From contig NZ_FMZS01000003.1 in NCBI RefSeq assembly GCF_900101265.1, positions 518,998 through 582,997 on the forward strand: 64,000 bases of DNA. The letters are read 5' to 3'. The position numbers and the translations under genes were made by a program. The notes beneath the pieces were generated by a model. That model was not told the DNA's origin. It made no database searches and worked only from the letters and a program-made list of their open reading frames with translations. Below, in pieces: positions 9,736 to 22,115 of this stretch (position 1 is the stretch's first letter; each line of letters starts with the position of its first letter). This DNA is from Massilia sp. PDC64 (GTDB lineage Bacteria; Pseudomonadota; Gammaproteobacteria; Burkholderiales; Burkholderiaceae_D).

Positions 9736-11976
9736 TCAGCTGGCGGCGATCAGCGCGGCGATGTTGGCCGCCGTCAGCGCCCCGCGGTAGATGCGGAACT
9801 CGTCGATGCGGCCGTTGAAGTACGGGTCGGCCGCGTACTGGGAGCGGCCGATCCAGTTCTGGGTCGTGCCGCCCAACTGCCAAGGCGGCAGGAATTCCGC
9901 GCTGTTGGTGCCGACGGCGGTGCCGTTCACGTACAGGGTGGCGAGCTGGCCCGACAACGTCACGGCCACGTGGACCCATTGTGCGGTCGGCAGCGCGGCC
10001 GTGCCCGTCACGGCCTGTTCGCCTTTGCCGCCGTTGACGGTGATGGCGAAGCGCACGACGCCGCTGCTCGAACGGGGCGTCAGGAACATGTAGCGGCCCG
10101 TGCCAGCACCGAAGTCGAAGATCCGCTCCCAATTCCGTGATGCGTTCCAATATACCCAGCACGCCACCGTAAAGTCCGTCAGGTCCGTGACGAGGTTGGC
10201 GGGCAGGCTCACGTAGTCCGTGCTGCCGTTCAGTGCCAGCGCGCTGCCCGATTTGCCCGTGCCCCACGTGGCGCTGCCCGTCAGCGTGCCGGGATGACCC
10301 TGGCCGCTCGTGTCGGACACGGTCGTGCCCGTGCCCTCGTTGCAGGCCAGGTACGTATGCAGCGTATTGCCGACTTTCGCGGTGGCGCGGTTCGATTCGG
10401 CCGTCTCGCCCGTCGGGGTCATGGCGGAGACGACGTAGTACCACGTGCCCGCGCCGGGATTGTCCGTGTACGTCAGCAGGTCCGTGATGCCGCTCGCGAT
10501 GGAGGTCCAGGGGCCGCTCGTCGACGTGGACCGCTTGACGTTGTAGCTCGTTGCGTAGGCGCTGCCCCACCACGACAGTTCCACCTGGCCGGCGGGCGTG
10601 CGTGCTTTCAGTCCGCTCGGCGTCGCGCCGGCCGCGATCGGGTCGCGCGTGCAGGTGAGGGTGCCATAGCCCAGCTGGTCGTAGCCGCCGCTCGTGGAGC
10701 CGTAGTTGCCGCCGCCGCCTTCCGGCTGGATCTGCAGCGCGAACTTCTTCGAGTACGGCGCCGCGAGACCCTTGCGGTTCACGTAATGGTTGTACACGAG
10801 CGCCCAACAGGGCCGGACATTGCCCTGGCTGCCCGTCGCAAACACGGTCTGGTTGACGTTGTCGGCATTGTTATAAGGGACGTACGGCACCGTGTAATAC
10901 GTCGTGCCGGACTGGATCAGGTTCGCCTTCGCGACGTATTCCGCGCCCATCAGGAAGCGGTTGTTGTCGTAGCCGTACAAGTCCACGCCCTGGTTCCACG
11001 CCATCTCGCACATGGCGCCCATCAGTGCGATGCCCAGCGTGTTGTGGCCCTGGTCGCGTCCCGATTCCTGCCATTGGCCCAGGAAGCCCGGGTGGACGTA
11101 ATAGACGGCCTGCGCCACGGCGCCGTTGCCCGGTCCGGACTTGAAATAATTGACGGCTTCGTCGAACAGGCTCTGGTCGTCGCACAGCACGCCGATGGCC
11201 ATGATCGACGCCATGTTGCACAGGTCCCAGTTGGCCCAGTAGTGCGTGATGTCCGTGCCGTTGTGGCGGATGAGGAAGTCGTGGCTGATCGGATAGAACA
11301 CGGTCTTCATCATGTTCTGGAAGCGCGCCAGGTCCGCCGCGGCCCAGCCGCTATAGGTGCGCATGATTTCGCCCGCGTTCGCGAATTCGTAACCGTAGAT
11401 GCCGGCCGCCAGCTGCGCGTTCGAGTCGCCGCCGATGGTGGTCAGTGTCGACGACCAGCCGTTGATGATCTGGATGGCCTTGTTCGCGTAATTGACGTCC
11501 CCGGAGACTTTCCAGCGCAGCGCGCACGCGTACGCGGCCGCCACGTCGTTGTACAGGATCCAGTAGTTTTCCGCATGGACGCCGTCGTTGCCGCGGTAGA
11601 TGGCGGCCTGCGGATTGGGTGTGTAGCTCAGGCTCGCGTGCGAATTATTGATCAGGAGGTTCCAACTGCCCGACCACGGGCTCGCCGTGTATTTCGCGGC
11701 CATGCGGTCGAAATCGGCCTGGGTGTGCAGCAGGCCCGGATGGACGAAGGCGCTGGCGGCGCCTGTGCCGCTCATCGTGCCGGTGGACAGCATGCGGCCG
11801 GCCGGCGCTTCAGGACCGCCGGCGCCGCAGCCGGCAAGGGCGAGCGCGCCGAGGCTCAGCAGGAATTCGCGGCGTCCCAGCAGGGCGCGCGATTCCGCGT
11901 CCGGAGCGTCGGCGGGAGTCAGCGGGGTAGTGGTGTCGAGCGAAGCATTGTTGTCGTGCGAATCCATTCGTTTCAT
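9736..11976 (-). CDS. Alginate_lyase-family polysaccharide lyase with FN3-like and LamG domains, Tat lipoprotein
   Basis: A 746-residue exported enzyme. The N-terminus has a twin-arginine motif (GRREFLLSL, residues 34-42) and a lipobox ending at Cys50 (LALAGC), so it is probably folded before export and lipid-anchored. Residues about 75-400 form an (alpha/alpha)-barrel like the Alginate_lyase Pfam family, with conserved NYWILYNDVAAAY, HYWANWDLCN and GRDQGHNTLG. Residues 453-535 resemble a fibronectin type III module. Residues 540-746 are a LamG/concanavalin-like domain (FTVACWVYW, RIDEFRIYRGAL). It would cleave a uronate-containing polymer by beta-elimination, generating the unsaturated ends that GH88 and KduI/KduD need. 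Exact polymer unknown. It converges with the aromatic operon and is divergent from the beta-helix glycosidase. Confidence 0.8.
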   Translation of the reverse strand: MKRMDSHDNNASLDTTTPLTPADAPDAESRALLGRREFLLSLGALALAGCGAGGPEAPAGRMLSTGTMSGTGAASAFVHPGLLHTQADFDRMAAKYTASPWSGSWNLLINNSHASLSYTPNPQAAIYRGNDGVHAENYWILYNDVAAAYACALRWKVSGDVNYANKAIQIINGWSSTLTTIGGDSNAQLAAGIYGYEFANAGEIMRTYSGWAAADLARFQNMMKTVFYPISHDFLIRHNGTDITHYWANWDLCNMASIMAIGVLCDDQSLFDEAVNYFKSGPGNGAVAQAVYYVHPGFLGQWQESGRDQGHNTLGIALMGAMCEMAWNQGVDLYGYDNNRFLMGAEYVAKANLIQSGTTYYTVPYVPYNNADNVNQTVFATGSQGNVRPCWALVYNHYVNRKGLAAPYSKKFALQIQPEGGGGNYGSTSGGYDQLGYGTLTCTRDPIAAGATPSGLKARTPAGQVELSWWGSAYATSYNVKRSTSTSGPWTSIASGITDLLTYTDNPGAGTWYYVVSAMTPTGETAESNRATAKVGNTLHTYLACNEGTGTTVSDTSGQGHPGTLTGSATWGTGKSGSALALNGSTDYVSLPANLVTDLTDFTVACWVYWNASRNWERIFDFGAGTGRYMFLTPRSSSGVVRFAITVNGGKGEQAVTGTAALPTAQWVHVAVTLSGQLATLYVNGTAVGTNSAEFLPPWQLGGTTQNWIGRSQYAADPYFNGRIDEFRIYRGALTAANIAALIAAS

Positions 11977-12071
11977 GTGCGTCTAGATGCCCGGTCAGGG
12001 CGTATGTTGGACTGCGATCGATGGTGCTGCCGTGCTGCCGCGCCGATGCTAGCACGCATCCGGACTGTTTT

Positions 12072-12083
12072 GTTATCGTTAAC
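12072..12083 (-). promoter_or_regulatory. PUL operator copy at the lyase promoter
   Basis: Plus strand reads GTTATCGTTAAC. On the minus strand a candidate promoter TTGGAC (12116-12111), 17-nt spacer, CAGGAT (12093-12088) precedes it, so the operator would cover the start of the lyase transcript. Promoter boxes are moderate matches. Confidence 0.55.
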
Positions 12084-12214
12084 CACGATCCTGATCAAAT
12101 GCCTTGACATGTCCAAAACATATCCGTTTCGATAAAAATGGCATGCCTGCGCCGCCGTCCCCGTCGGTATGATGAGCGGTATCGTAGGCCGGGGTCCGGG
12201 AAGTCGACGCATTG

Positions 12215-12261
12215 TTGACATCTTTTCGGATTGTGGTATAACTGGCCGAGTTATCGATACC
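12215..12261 (+). promoter_or_regulatory. Promoter and PUL operator of the glycosidase operon
   Basis: TTGACA (12215-12220), 16-nt spacer, TATAAC (12237-12242), then the operator GTTATCGATACC at 12250-12261. The operator covers about +1 to +12, a classic repressor position. Confidence 0.7.
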
Positions 12262-12326
12262 AAAATCAATCAAACGACAAGCCCGGCGGCGGCACGATCC
12301 GCTCCACGGGCGGAGGAGACGATCTG

Positions 12327-13802
12327 TTGTTCACGTTACGTGCTTTCGCGCGCCGCTGCGTCGCGCCGCTTGCCGTCCTGCTGGGGTGCGTGGCCGCCCA
12401 TGCCGCCCAGGCGGTCGAGAGCCGGCTGCAGGTGCACCCGTTCCCGAATCCCGTCCGCTATACCCACCATAACGACGACTACACGGTGCGCGTGCGCGTG
12501 CCCGGCGGGCAGTGGCAGGACCTGTACGAATACAACGCGAAGGTGGACCTCGACAAGCCGCAGGATGCCTCGATGGTCTACTTCAATTTCGACGGCACGG
12601 TGGAAGTGGCGGTCCAGAAGAACAACGGGACGTTCTCGAAGGTGGCCGTGCGGCCCGACGCGAAAGGCATCAAGCCGCTGGTGCGCGACGGCATCGTGTA
12701 CTTCACCCTGCGCCGTCCGGAAAACCTGAGCGTGGAATTCGACGACGACCGCGTGCACAACCTGCACGTGTTCACGCACGCGATCCGCGCCGACATGCCG
12801 GCGGTGCCGGCGAACCTTGCGTCGAACGACATCGGCACGGGCACGACGCCCGACTTCACGCAGCCCGTCGTGTTCTTCGGGCCGGGCATTCACAAGGGCG
12901 ATTTCCGCCTGCGCTCGCACACGAAGGTGTACATCCACGGTTCCGCGATCCTGAAAAGCCCGCTCGTGATCGACGGCGTCGAGGACGTGCAGGTGTTCAG
13001 CGACGGCCTGTTCGACGGCACCGACGTGACGACGATCCGGAATGCGCGCAACATCGGCATCGACGGCCCGATCGCCATCAATCAGCCGCACGGCACGATG
13101 CGCTGCATCACGTCGCAGGACCTCCTGGAAACGAGCATCCGCACGATCGGCGCCGGCCAATGGTCGGACGGCCTGGGCCACTTCGCGTGCGAGCGCGTGA
13201 CGATCGCGGACAGCTTCGTGCGCACGTCGGACGACTGTGTCACGTTCTACAACCACCGCTGGGACATCTGGGGCGATACGCGCGACGTGCAGGTCCGGGA
13301 TACGACGTTGTGGGCCGACATCGCGCACGCGATCATGATCGGCATCCACGGCAATACGCCGACACCGGCGCACCCGCGCAGCGAAGTGCTGGAGCGCCTG
13401 CGCTTTTCCAACATCGACATCCTCGAGCACGACGAGGACGATCCGGAATACGAGGGCGCTTTGGGCATCATGGCGGGCGACGACAACCTCGTGCGCGACG
13501 TCGTGTTCGAGGACATCCGCGTCGATCGCATCGAGGAGGGCAAGCTGTTCAACCTGAAGATCGCGTACACGGCCAAGTACAACACGAGCCCGGGCCTGGG
13601 CATCGAGAACGTCACGCTGCGCAACATCCATTACACGGGCAAGGGGTCGCCCAGCGCCGCCGCCATCACGGGGCGCGACGCCACGCGCAAGGTGAAGAAT
13701 GTGACGATCGAGAACGTGACCGTGGGCGGCAAGCGGCTCACGGCGCCCGTGCCGGGAATGCTCGAGGTGAACGACTTCGTCGAAGGCCTGCGCTTTCGCT
13801 GA
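12327..13802 (+). CDS. Secreted right-handed beta-helix glycoside hydrolase (GH28/GH49-like)
   Basis: About 491 residues. The likely start is TTG at 12327, about 9 nt after GGAGGA, giving a signal peptide (LRAFARRCVAPLAVLLGCVA, then HAAQA). An in-frame upstream ATG at 12231 would place the promoter -10 and operator inside the gene, so it was rejected. The N-terminal half is a beta-sandwich-like region; the rest has beta-helix repeats. Candidate catalytic acids are in GQWSDGLGHF and RTSDDCVTFYNHRWDIWG, followed by MIGIHGN, echoing the spaced Asp pairs and GHG of GH28 but not matching strictly. Substrate unknown; context suggests a side chain or backbone of a uronic-acid glycan. 26 nt upstream of the beta-galactosidase gene. 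Confidence 0.7.
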   Translation: MFTLRAFARRCVAPLAVLLGCVAAHAAQAVESRLQVHPFPNPVRYTHHNDDYTVRVRVPGGQWQDLYEYNAKVDLDKPQDASMVYFNFDGTVEVAVQKNNGTFSKVAVRPDAKGIKPLVRDGIVYFTLRRPENLSVEFDDDRVHNLHVFTHAIRADMPAVPANLASNDIGTGTTPDFTQPVVFFGPGIHKGDFRLRSHTKVYIHGSAILKSPLVIDGVEDVQVFSDGLFDGTDVTTIRNARNIGIDGPIAINQPHGTMRCITSQDLLETSIRTIGAGQWSDGLGHFACERVTIADSFVRTSDDCVTFYNHRWDIWGDTRDVQVRDTTLWADIAHAIMIGIHGNTPTPAHPRSEVLERLRFSNIDILEHDEDDPEYEGALGIMAGDDNLVRDVVFEDIRVDRIEEGKLFNLKIAYTAKYNTSPGLGIENVTLRNIHYTGKGSPSAAAITGRDATRKVKNVTIENVTVGGKRLTAPVPGMLEVNDFVEGLRFR

Positions 13803-16948
<3,146 letters not shown>

Positions 16949-16976
16949 CCCGGACTGCCCCTGTTCCGGACCACCA

Positions 16977-17003
16977 CGCCGGTGGGCTGTCAACCCACCG
17001 GCG
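16977..17003 (+). terminator. Hairpin after the beta-galactosidase gene
   Basis: Perfect 10-bp stem CGCCGGTGGG / CCCACCGGCG with a 7-nt loop. No T tract follows, so it may act as an mRNA-stabilising 3' structure or a weak terminator rather than a strong intrinsic one. Confidence 0.45.
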
Positions 17004-17044
17004 TCGTGTAAATACCACAAGGAATATGATATTTCGCAAAGGAA

Positions 17045-17098
17045 TTACTTCAAGGAAGGACGGCACCTATAATTAAACGCAGATTTGTTATCGATACC
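17045..17098 (+). promoter_or_regulatory. Promoter and PUL operator of the TonB receptor gene
   Basis: Perfect TATAAT at 17068-17073, with a weak TTACTT (17045-17050) 17 nt upstream. The operator GTTATCGATACC at 17087-17098 is identical to the one before the beta-helix gene and starts about 7 nt after the expected transcription start. Confidence 0.65.
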
Positions 17099-17159
17099 TA
17101 AAACGCCGGCCACCCAGAGCCGGGAAACACATGCCAGATCGGACTACAGAGGAGAACCA

Positions 17160-20129
17160 ATGAAACACAATCGCAATCTCGGACCGAAGATGTCGGTCGT
17201 CGCCGTGGCGCTCGCCCAGGCGTTCACGGGTCACGCTTACGCCCAGCAGGCGGAGGCCAACACCGTCGTCGTGACGGGCATCCGCGCCAGCGCGCAATCG
17301 TCGCTGGCCATCAAGCGCGACACGATGGAGGTCGTCGACTCGATCACGGCCGACGACATCGGCAAGCTGCCGGATCCGAACGTCACCGAGACCATGACGC
17401 GCATCCCCGGCGTGCAGGGCTACCGCTACGGCGGCGAGGGCGCATCGCCCGTGGGCCAGGGCTCCGGCGTGACGATCCGCGGCCTGTCGGGCCAGACGGC
17501 GTCGGAAGTGAACGGCCGCGCCTACTTCACGGCCGGCAGCCGCGAATTCAACCTGGAAGGTGCCATTCCCGGCATGGTGGCCGGCATCGACGTGTACAAG
17601 AATCCGTCGGCCGAGCACATCGAAGGCGCCATCGGCGGCCTGGTCAACATCCGCACCCGCAATCCGAGCGACTTCAAGGGCCTGACGGGCGCGCTGAACA
17701 TCGGCGGCCGCTACAACGACCTGGCGAAGAAGGGCAACCCGGAGGTGTTCGGCATGATCGCCAACCGCTGGAACCTGCAGGGCGGCGGCCGCATCGGCGT
17801 GTTGGCGGCAGCCGTGTTCCAGCAGAGCACGGGCCGTTCGGACAACAACCCGGCCAACGGTGGCGCCAACTACAAGCGCGCGGTCCGCGCCGACAGCGCC
17901 GAGTATGCGAGCCTGGCCGCCGCGAACACGGCGAACGACCCGTCCAGGCCGATGTCGCAGTACGTCGGCCGCACCGACGTCTCGTACCTGGCGAGCGTGC
18001 CCACGCTGCCGACCTCGACGACCGCCGGCGCCTACATGCCGAACCTGGCCGGGCTGACCCAGGAGCAGATCGGCAACGTCATGGCGGCGCCCGCGATCAC
18101 GAATAACGTGTTCCAGGAAACGATCATGCGCACCCGCCGCGGCATGAACCTGGCTGCCGACTGGCGCGTCGACAATACCCTGCGCTTCTACGTCGACACC
18201 AACTACACGTATTACCTGTACCACCAGAACTACCGCGGCCTGAATTCGTCGGACATCAACGCCCAGGCGAACAACGTGCAGAATCTGCAGACGGCACCGT
18301 TCAACCTGACCGAGCAGCTCGCCAACGGTAACCTGAACGGCGGCAGCAACGACGTCCTCGCGACCAAGCGCTTCCTGAGCGGTAACTTCCTGAATGCCCG
18401 GATGACGACGACCGGCGGGGACGAACACCGTCCGTACACGACGTGGATCGCCGCGACCGGCGCCGAATGGCACCCGACCCCGGCGCTGTTCCTGAAGGCC
18501 GACGTGAACTTCATCAAGGCCGACCAGACCCAGGACAACCGCGCGGTGACCCTGTTGTCGAACCCCGGCCTGTTCTGGACGGTCAACCGCGTCGCCGACG
18601 GCGCGCCGCACCAGACGACGTTCACCGGTCCGGACCTGTCCAATCCGGCCAACTTCATGTACCAGGCCTATAACAACGGCACGCACCAGAGCTTCCACGA
18701 CACCGGCGGCGCCGTGGCCCTGGACGGTACGTATTCGCTGGACGACGGCTGGTTCTTCAGCCGCATCAAGTTCGGCACCCGTGCCGCGCGCCAGTCGAGC
18801 AGCTTCAACAACTACGCCTTCAACGGCCGTCCGCTGACGAGCGACGGCCTTCCGCTGGCGGCGGACGGCAGCAACGGCATCTCGGCGGCCACGGGCGGCC
18901 ATACGCAGTCGTCGCCGACGAACTTCATGGACGGCCTGGCCGGCTATTCGGGCGGCTACGTCGTGTACAACCCGGACCAACTGCTGGGCAACCAGGTGAG
19001 TGCCGCGTTCCCGAAAGCGGGCATCCTGCCGGAGAACGGGCTGGCGGAACAGGTGCTCGCGCGCCGCTACACGAACGAGAAGACCAAGGCGATCTACCTC
19101 GTGGGCGAATTCTCGCTGCTGGACGACCGGCTGAAGGGTAATGCCGGCGTGCGCGTCGTGCGCACCAACGGCGAATTCGTCGCGCAGGTGCAGAATGCGA
19201 CGACCGGTGCCATCGGTCCCTACACCCGCACGACGGCGTACACGAACGCGCTGCCTTCGTTCAACCTGACCTACGACCTGGCGAAGGATTTCCTGGCGCG
19301 CTTCGGTTACGGGCGCGGCATGACCCGTCCGGGGCTCGACCAGCTCAACCCGTACGTCACCCTCAACACGAGCCAGGGCACCGCGTCGGTCGGCAATCCG
19401 GACCTGCACCCGCTGACCGCGAACAGCTACGACTTCTCGCTGGAGCGCTACTTCAGCAAGACGAACTACCTGGCCGCCGGCGTGTTCGACAAGGAGATCA
19501 ACGGCTTCTTCAACGACATCCAGAGCTGCGAGGCGCTGGCGGCCGCACCGGCCTACAACGGCCTGGTCGCGAACGGCTGCACGGACGGCAAGTGGCTGGT
19601 GTCGAAGACGCTGAACTCGGAGAAGGGCTATGCGCGCGGCGTCGAGCTGTCGGGCCAGTACTTCTTCGACGGGGCCCCGGGCATCCTGAAGAACTTCGGC
19701 GTGGCCGGCTCGTACGCGTACGTGAAGACGAACAATCCGTTCAACGTCGGCACGAAGACCGCCCCGAACATCATCCCGACGCCCCAGCCGTTCGCCTCGA
19801 AGAACAGCTACAGCGTGAGTGCCCTGTACGAGGACAACAAGGCGTCCGCGCGCCTGGTCTACACGTGGCGTTCGCCCTCGGTGCTGTTCGGCTTCTCGCC
19901 GAACCCGATCGACGGCCGCTACATCGATGCGTACGGCATCCTGGACGGCTCGTTCAACTACCAGCTGAGCGACAACCTGGCGCTGTCGCTGATTGCGTCG
20001 AACATCACGAACAAGACGCTGAATCGTAACGTCGGCGGCCTGGGCAACGAGTCGGGCATCGAACGCCAGCACTACGAGAACGGCCGCTTCTTCGGCTTCA
20101 GCCTGCGCTACAAGTTCGGCAACCTGTAA
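17160..20129 (+). CDS. TonB-dependent outer-membrane receptor for PUL oligosaccharides
   Basis: A 989-residue outer-membrane transporter. AGGAGAACC precedes the ATG at 17160. The signal peptide ends near HAYAQQ (residue 29). A plug domain follows (VVVTGIRASAQSSLAIKRD, GKLPDPNVTETMTRIPGV, VTIRGLSGQTASEVNGR), then a 22-strand barrel ending in an aromatic C-terminus (FFGFSLRYKFGNL). The SLAIKRDTMEVVDSI plug signature is typical of carbohydrate receptors in xanthomonads, caulobacters and oxalobacters. No SusD partner is seen, as expected outside Bacteroidetes. It would import glycan fragments released by the surface lyase. Closed by a strong terminator. Confidence 0.92.
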   Translation: MKHNRNLGPKMSVVAVALAQAFTGHAYAQQAEANTVVVTGIRASAQSSLAIKRDTMEVVDSITADDIGKLPDPNVTETMTRIPGVQGYRYGGEGASPVGQGSGVTIRGLSGQTASEVNGRAYFTAGSREFNLEGAIPGMVAGIDVYKNPSAEHIEGAIGGLVNIRTRNPSDFKGLTGALNIGGRYNDLAKKGNPEVFGMIANRWNLQGGGRIGVLAAAVFQQSTGRSDNNPANGGANYKRAVRADSAEYASLAAANTANDPSRPMSQYVGRTDVSYLASVPTLPTSTTAGAYMPNLAGLTQEQIGNVMAAPAITNNVFQETIMRTRRGMNLAADWRVDNTLRFYVDTNYTYYLYHQNYRGLNSSDINAQANNVQNLQTAPFNLTEQLANGNLNGGSNDVLATKRFLSGNFLNARMTTTGGDEHRPYTTWIAATGAEWHPTPALFLKADVNFIKADQTQDNRAVTLLSNPGLFWTVNRVADGAPHQTTFTGPDLSNPANFMYQAYNNGTHQSFHDTGGAVALDGTYSLDDGWFFSRIKFGTRAARQSSSFNNYAFNGRPLTSDGLPLAADGSNGISAATGGHTQSSPTNFMDGLAGYSGGYVVYNPDQLLGNQVSAAFPKAGILPENGLAEQVLARRYTNEKTKAIYLVGEFSLLDDRLKGNAGVRVVRTNGEFVAQVQNATTGAIGPYTRTTAYTNALPSFNLTYDLAKDFLARFGYGRGMTRPGLDQLNPYVTLNTSQGTASVGNPDLHPLTANSYDFSLERYFSKTNYLAAGVFDKEINGFFNDIQSCEALAAAPAYNGLVANGCTDGKWLVSKTLNSEKGYARGVELSGQYFFDGAPGILKNFGVAGSYAYVKTNNPFNVGTKTAPNIIPTPQPFASKNSYSVSALYEDNKASARLVYTWRSPSVLFGFSPNPIDGRYIDAYGILDGSFNYQLSDNLALSLIASNITNKTLNRNVGGLGNESGIERQHYENGRFFGFSLRYKFGNL

Positions 20130-20169
20130 CCCGTACTCTCTCGTCGCGGGACATCGTCCCGCCTTCGTC

Positions 20170-20203
20170 CCGCCGCCGGCCCTTGCCGGCGGCGGTTTTT
20201 TTT
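20170..20203 (+). terminator. Intrinsic terminator after the TonB receptor gene
   Basis: 11-bp stem CCGCCGCCGGC / GCCGGCGGCGG with loop CCTT and eight T residues. The convergent GH43 gene stops 4 nt beyond it. Confidence 0.92.
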
Positions 20204-20206
20204 GGG

Positions 20207-21907
20207 TCAGTACGGCCCGGCGCCCGGCGCCGTCACGTTGAAGTAATCGGCTTCGAGGAACGACGGCTGCGTTCGCGCCTGCGATCCTACGCTGAACAGG
20301 CCAACCTGCGCGCCCACCCACGTACCGCGCGTGACGGGGAACGGGGCGCCGGCCGGCTTGAATTCGCGGCCGTCCACACTGTACGAAAAACCGACGAACG
20401 CGGTCTCGTACATGGACATGCGCAGGACCACGTCGTCCGGTGCGTCCGCCAGCACGACGGTGGACTCCTCGTGGCAGCGCGGTCCGAACGGGCCGCACAC
20501 CGTGTGCACCAGTTCCGCCTTGCCGCCGCGCCGACGCAGGCCAATCCAGGCGTATTGCATCGCGTTGACGATCAGGCCCGCGCGGTCGCCGTCGACGGCA
20601 CCCGCGAGCCGCACGTGCGTCTCCACGACGAAGCGCGACGCGGGCACCTTCTGCGTGAGGATCGCGCCCGCCGCGCGCACGAAGCCTTCGGCCTCCGGCA
20701 CGACCTGCGTGGCCAGCCGCAGGTGGCCGGGGTTGTCCGTCAGCGAGTACCAGCCGGGCGCCGGGTTCGCTCCCCATTGCCATTGCGGGCCGAGGACGGA
20801 GGCGTCGAACGCGTCGCTCGTCGCCGGCGCCGCCGGGCCGTAGCCCTGCACCGGCTTCGCGTACGTGTTCACGGGTTCGCCGGTGCCGGGCGTGCGACCC
20901 GGGGCGCCGATCACCGGCCAGCCGTCCTGCCAGCGCATCGGCTGCACGTGCACGACACGGCCATACGCACCCTTGTCCTGGAAGTGGATGAACCAATCTT
21001 TGCCGTCCGGGGCATCGACCCACGCACCCTGGTGCGGCCCGTTGACGGGCGTGTCGCCCTGGTCCATCACGCGCCGGGCCTCGTACGGCCCGTCGATCGA
21101 ACGCGAACGGAACACCGCCTGCCAGCCCATCTCCACGCCGCCCGCCGGCGCGAACACATAGTAATAGCCGTTCGCCTTGTACAGCTTCGGTCCTTCGATG
21201 GTGTGGTAGCCGGGGTAGCGGGCGCCGTCGATGATGATCTTGCCGCCGTCGTCCAGCAGGCGCGTGGCTTGCGGGTCCATGCGGCGCAGGGTCAGCACGT
21301 TGTTGATGCCCGCGCGGCTCTTCGCCCACGCATGCAGCAGGTACGCGTTGCCGTCGTCGTCCCACAGCGGCGCGGGGTCGATGATGCCGCGTCCGGGCAG
21401 CAGCAGCCGCGGCGGCGTCCACGGACCGGCGAAGTGTTCCGCCGTCGTGACGTAGACGCCGTAGTCCGGGTCGGGGTAGAAGATCCAGAAGCGACCGTCA
21501 TGCCAGCGCAAGGTCGGTGCCCACACGCACTTGCCGTACTGCGGACGGTCGAACACGTTGGCCGGCACGAGGCGGGGCAGGGCGTGGCCGACGAGCGTCC
21601 AGTTCACCAGGTCCGGCGATTCCAGCAGCGGCAGGCCGGGCGCGTTGTTGAAGCTGGACGCCGTCATGTAGAACCTGTCGCCCACGCGGATCACGTCCGG
21701 GTCGGAATAGTCCGCGTGCAGGACCGGGTTGCGGTAGCGGCCGTCGCCGAGATCGGCGATCCACGGCGCGGCGGCGAGCTCCGCCACTGCCGGCGGCCGG
21801 GCGGGTTCGGCTACGGTGCGGCAGCCCGCCACGGCAGCCGCGGCGAGGAGGACGGTGGCGGCAATCCGCGTGTGCGTCGGCGGGTGGATGATGCGAGAAG
21901 CAGGCAC
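20207..21907 (-). CDS. Glycoside hydrolase family 43 lipoprotein (beta-xylosidase/arabinofuranosidase type)
   Basis: About 566 residues from GTG at 21907. That start is placed 6 nt after AAGGAG and gives a clean lipoprotein signal (AATVLLAAAAVAGC). Upstream in-frame ATGs (21985, 21925) have no ribosome site, and the first would put the operator inside the gene. Five-bladed propeller motifs: catalytic base Asp in HADYSDPDVIRVGD, pKa-modulating Asp in IIDPAPLWDDDG and acid Glu in HTIEGPKLYKANG. A C-terminal beta-sandwich (about 380-566, GLIVNAMQYAWIGLRRRGGK) resembles the GH43_C2 domain. Likely removes arabinose or xylose branches. Specificity cannot be read from sequence. Confidence 0.85.
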   Translation of the reverse strand: MPASRIIHPPTHTRIAATVLLAAAAVAGCRTVAEPARPPAVAELAAAPWIADLGDGRYRNPVLHADYSDPDVIRVGDRFYMTASSFNNAPGLPLLESPDLVNWTLVGHALPRLVPANVFDRPQYGKCVWAPTLRWHDGRFWIFYPDPDYGVYVTTAEHFAGPWTPPRLLLPGRGIIDPAPLWDDDGNAYLLHAWAKSRAGINNVLTLRRMDPQATRLLDDGGKIIIDGARYPGYHTIEGPKLYKANGYYYVFAPAGGVEMGWQAVFRSRSIDGPYEARRVMDQGDTPVNGPHQGAWVDAPDGKDWFIHFQDKGAYGRVVHVQPMRWQDGWPVIGAPGRTPGTGEPVNTYAKPVQGYGPAAPATSDAFDASVLGPQWQWGANPAPGWYSLTDNPGHLRLATQVVPEAEGFVRAAGAILTQKVPASRFVVETHVRLAGAVDGDRAGLIVNAMQYAWIGLRRRGGKAELVHTVCGPFGPRCHEESTVVLADAPDDVVLRMSMYETAFVGFSYSVDGREFKPAGAPFPVTRGTWVGAQVGLFSVGSQARTQPSFLEADYFNVTAPGAGPY

Positions 21908-21943
21908 GAACGTCTCCTTGTTCATTCGGTGGAGCTTGGGGTT

Positions 21944-21985
21944 GTTATCGATCTCATGGTAGCATTGTTGAATTGATGCAATCAA
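21944..21985 (-). promoter_or_regulatory. Promoter and PUL operator of the GH43 gene
   Basis: On the minus strand TTGATT (21985-21980), 18-nt spacer, TACCAT (21961-21956), directly followed by operator GAGATCGATAAC (21955-21944). The same 12-mer recurs on the plus strand at 16938-16949. The operator would cover the transcription start. Confidence 0.6.
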
Positions 21986-22068
21986 GGCAAACCAGGATGC
22001 ATACGCAGGGGGGACGGAATTGGCGTTTCCATTGCCCCGGCGGTATCATGTCAACCAATACACGAAAT

Positions 22069-22080
22069 GAAATCGATAAC
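22069..22080 (+). promoter_or_regulatory. PUL operator copy before the LacI regulator gene
   Basis: GAAATCGATAAC, 36 nt before the regulator ATG. A TTGCCC/CAATAC pair just upstream could be the promoter but is weak. The position suggests autoregulation. Confidence 0.5.
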
Positions 22081-22115
22081 AAAGCCAGGCCGTCAGACTA
22101 CAGGACAACAATTAC

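Larger units (their letters stand above)
11977..12326. promoter_or_regulatory. Divergent control region between lyase and beta-helix glycosidase genes
   Basis: This 350-nt gap contains no credible gene. It holds two divergent promoters, each with its own palindrome of the GTTATCGATAAC type near the predicted start site (listed separately). It also holds AT-rich sequence around 12100-12150 that contrasts with the surrounding GC-rich genes. Confidence 0.7.

Noticed and set aside
12231..12326. Longer start (ATG 12231) for the beta-helix hydrolase
   Set aside because: It would include the predicted -10 box and operator in the coding sequence and would precede the signal peptide with an odd polar stretch.
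17088..21422. Very long minus-strand frame (about 1444 codons) over the TonB receptor and GH43 region
   Set aside because: It is the shadow of the real genes in GC-rich DNA. It is low in complexity (Arg/Val/Ala-rich) and lacks any domain or ribosome site.
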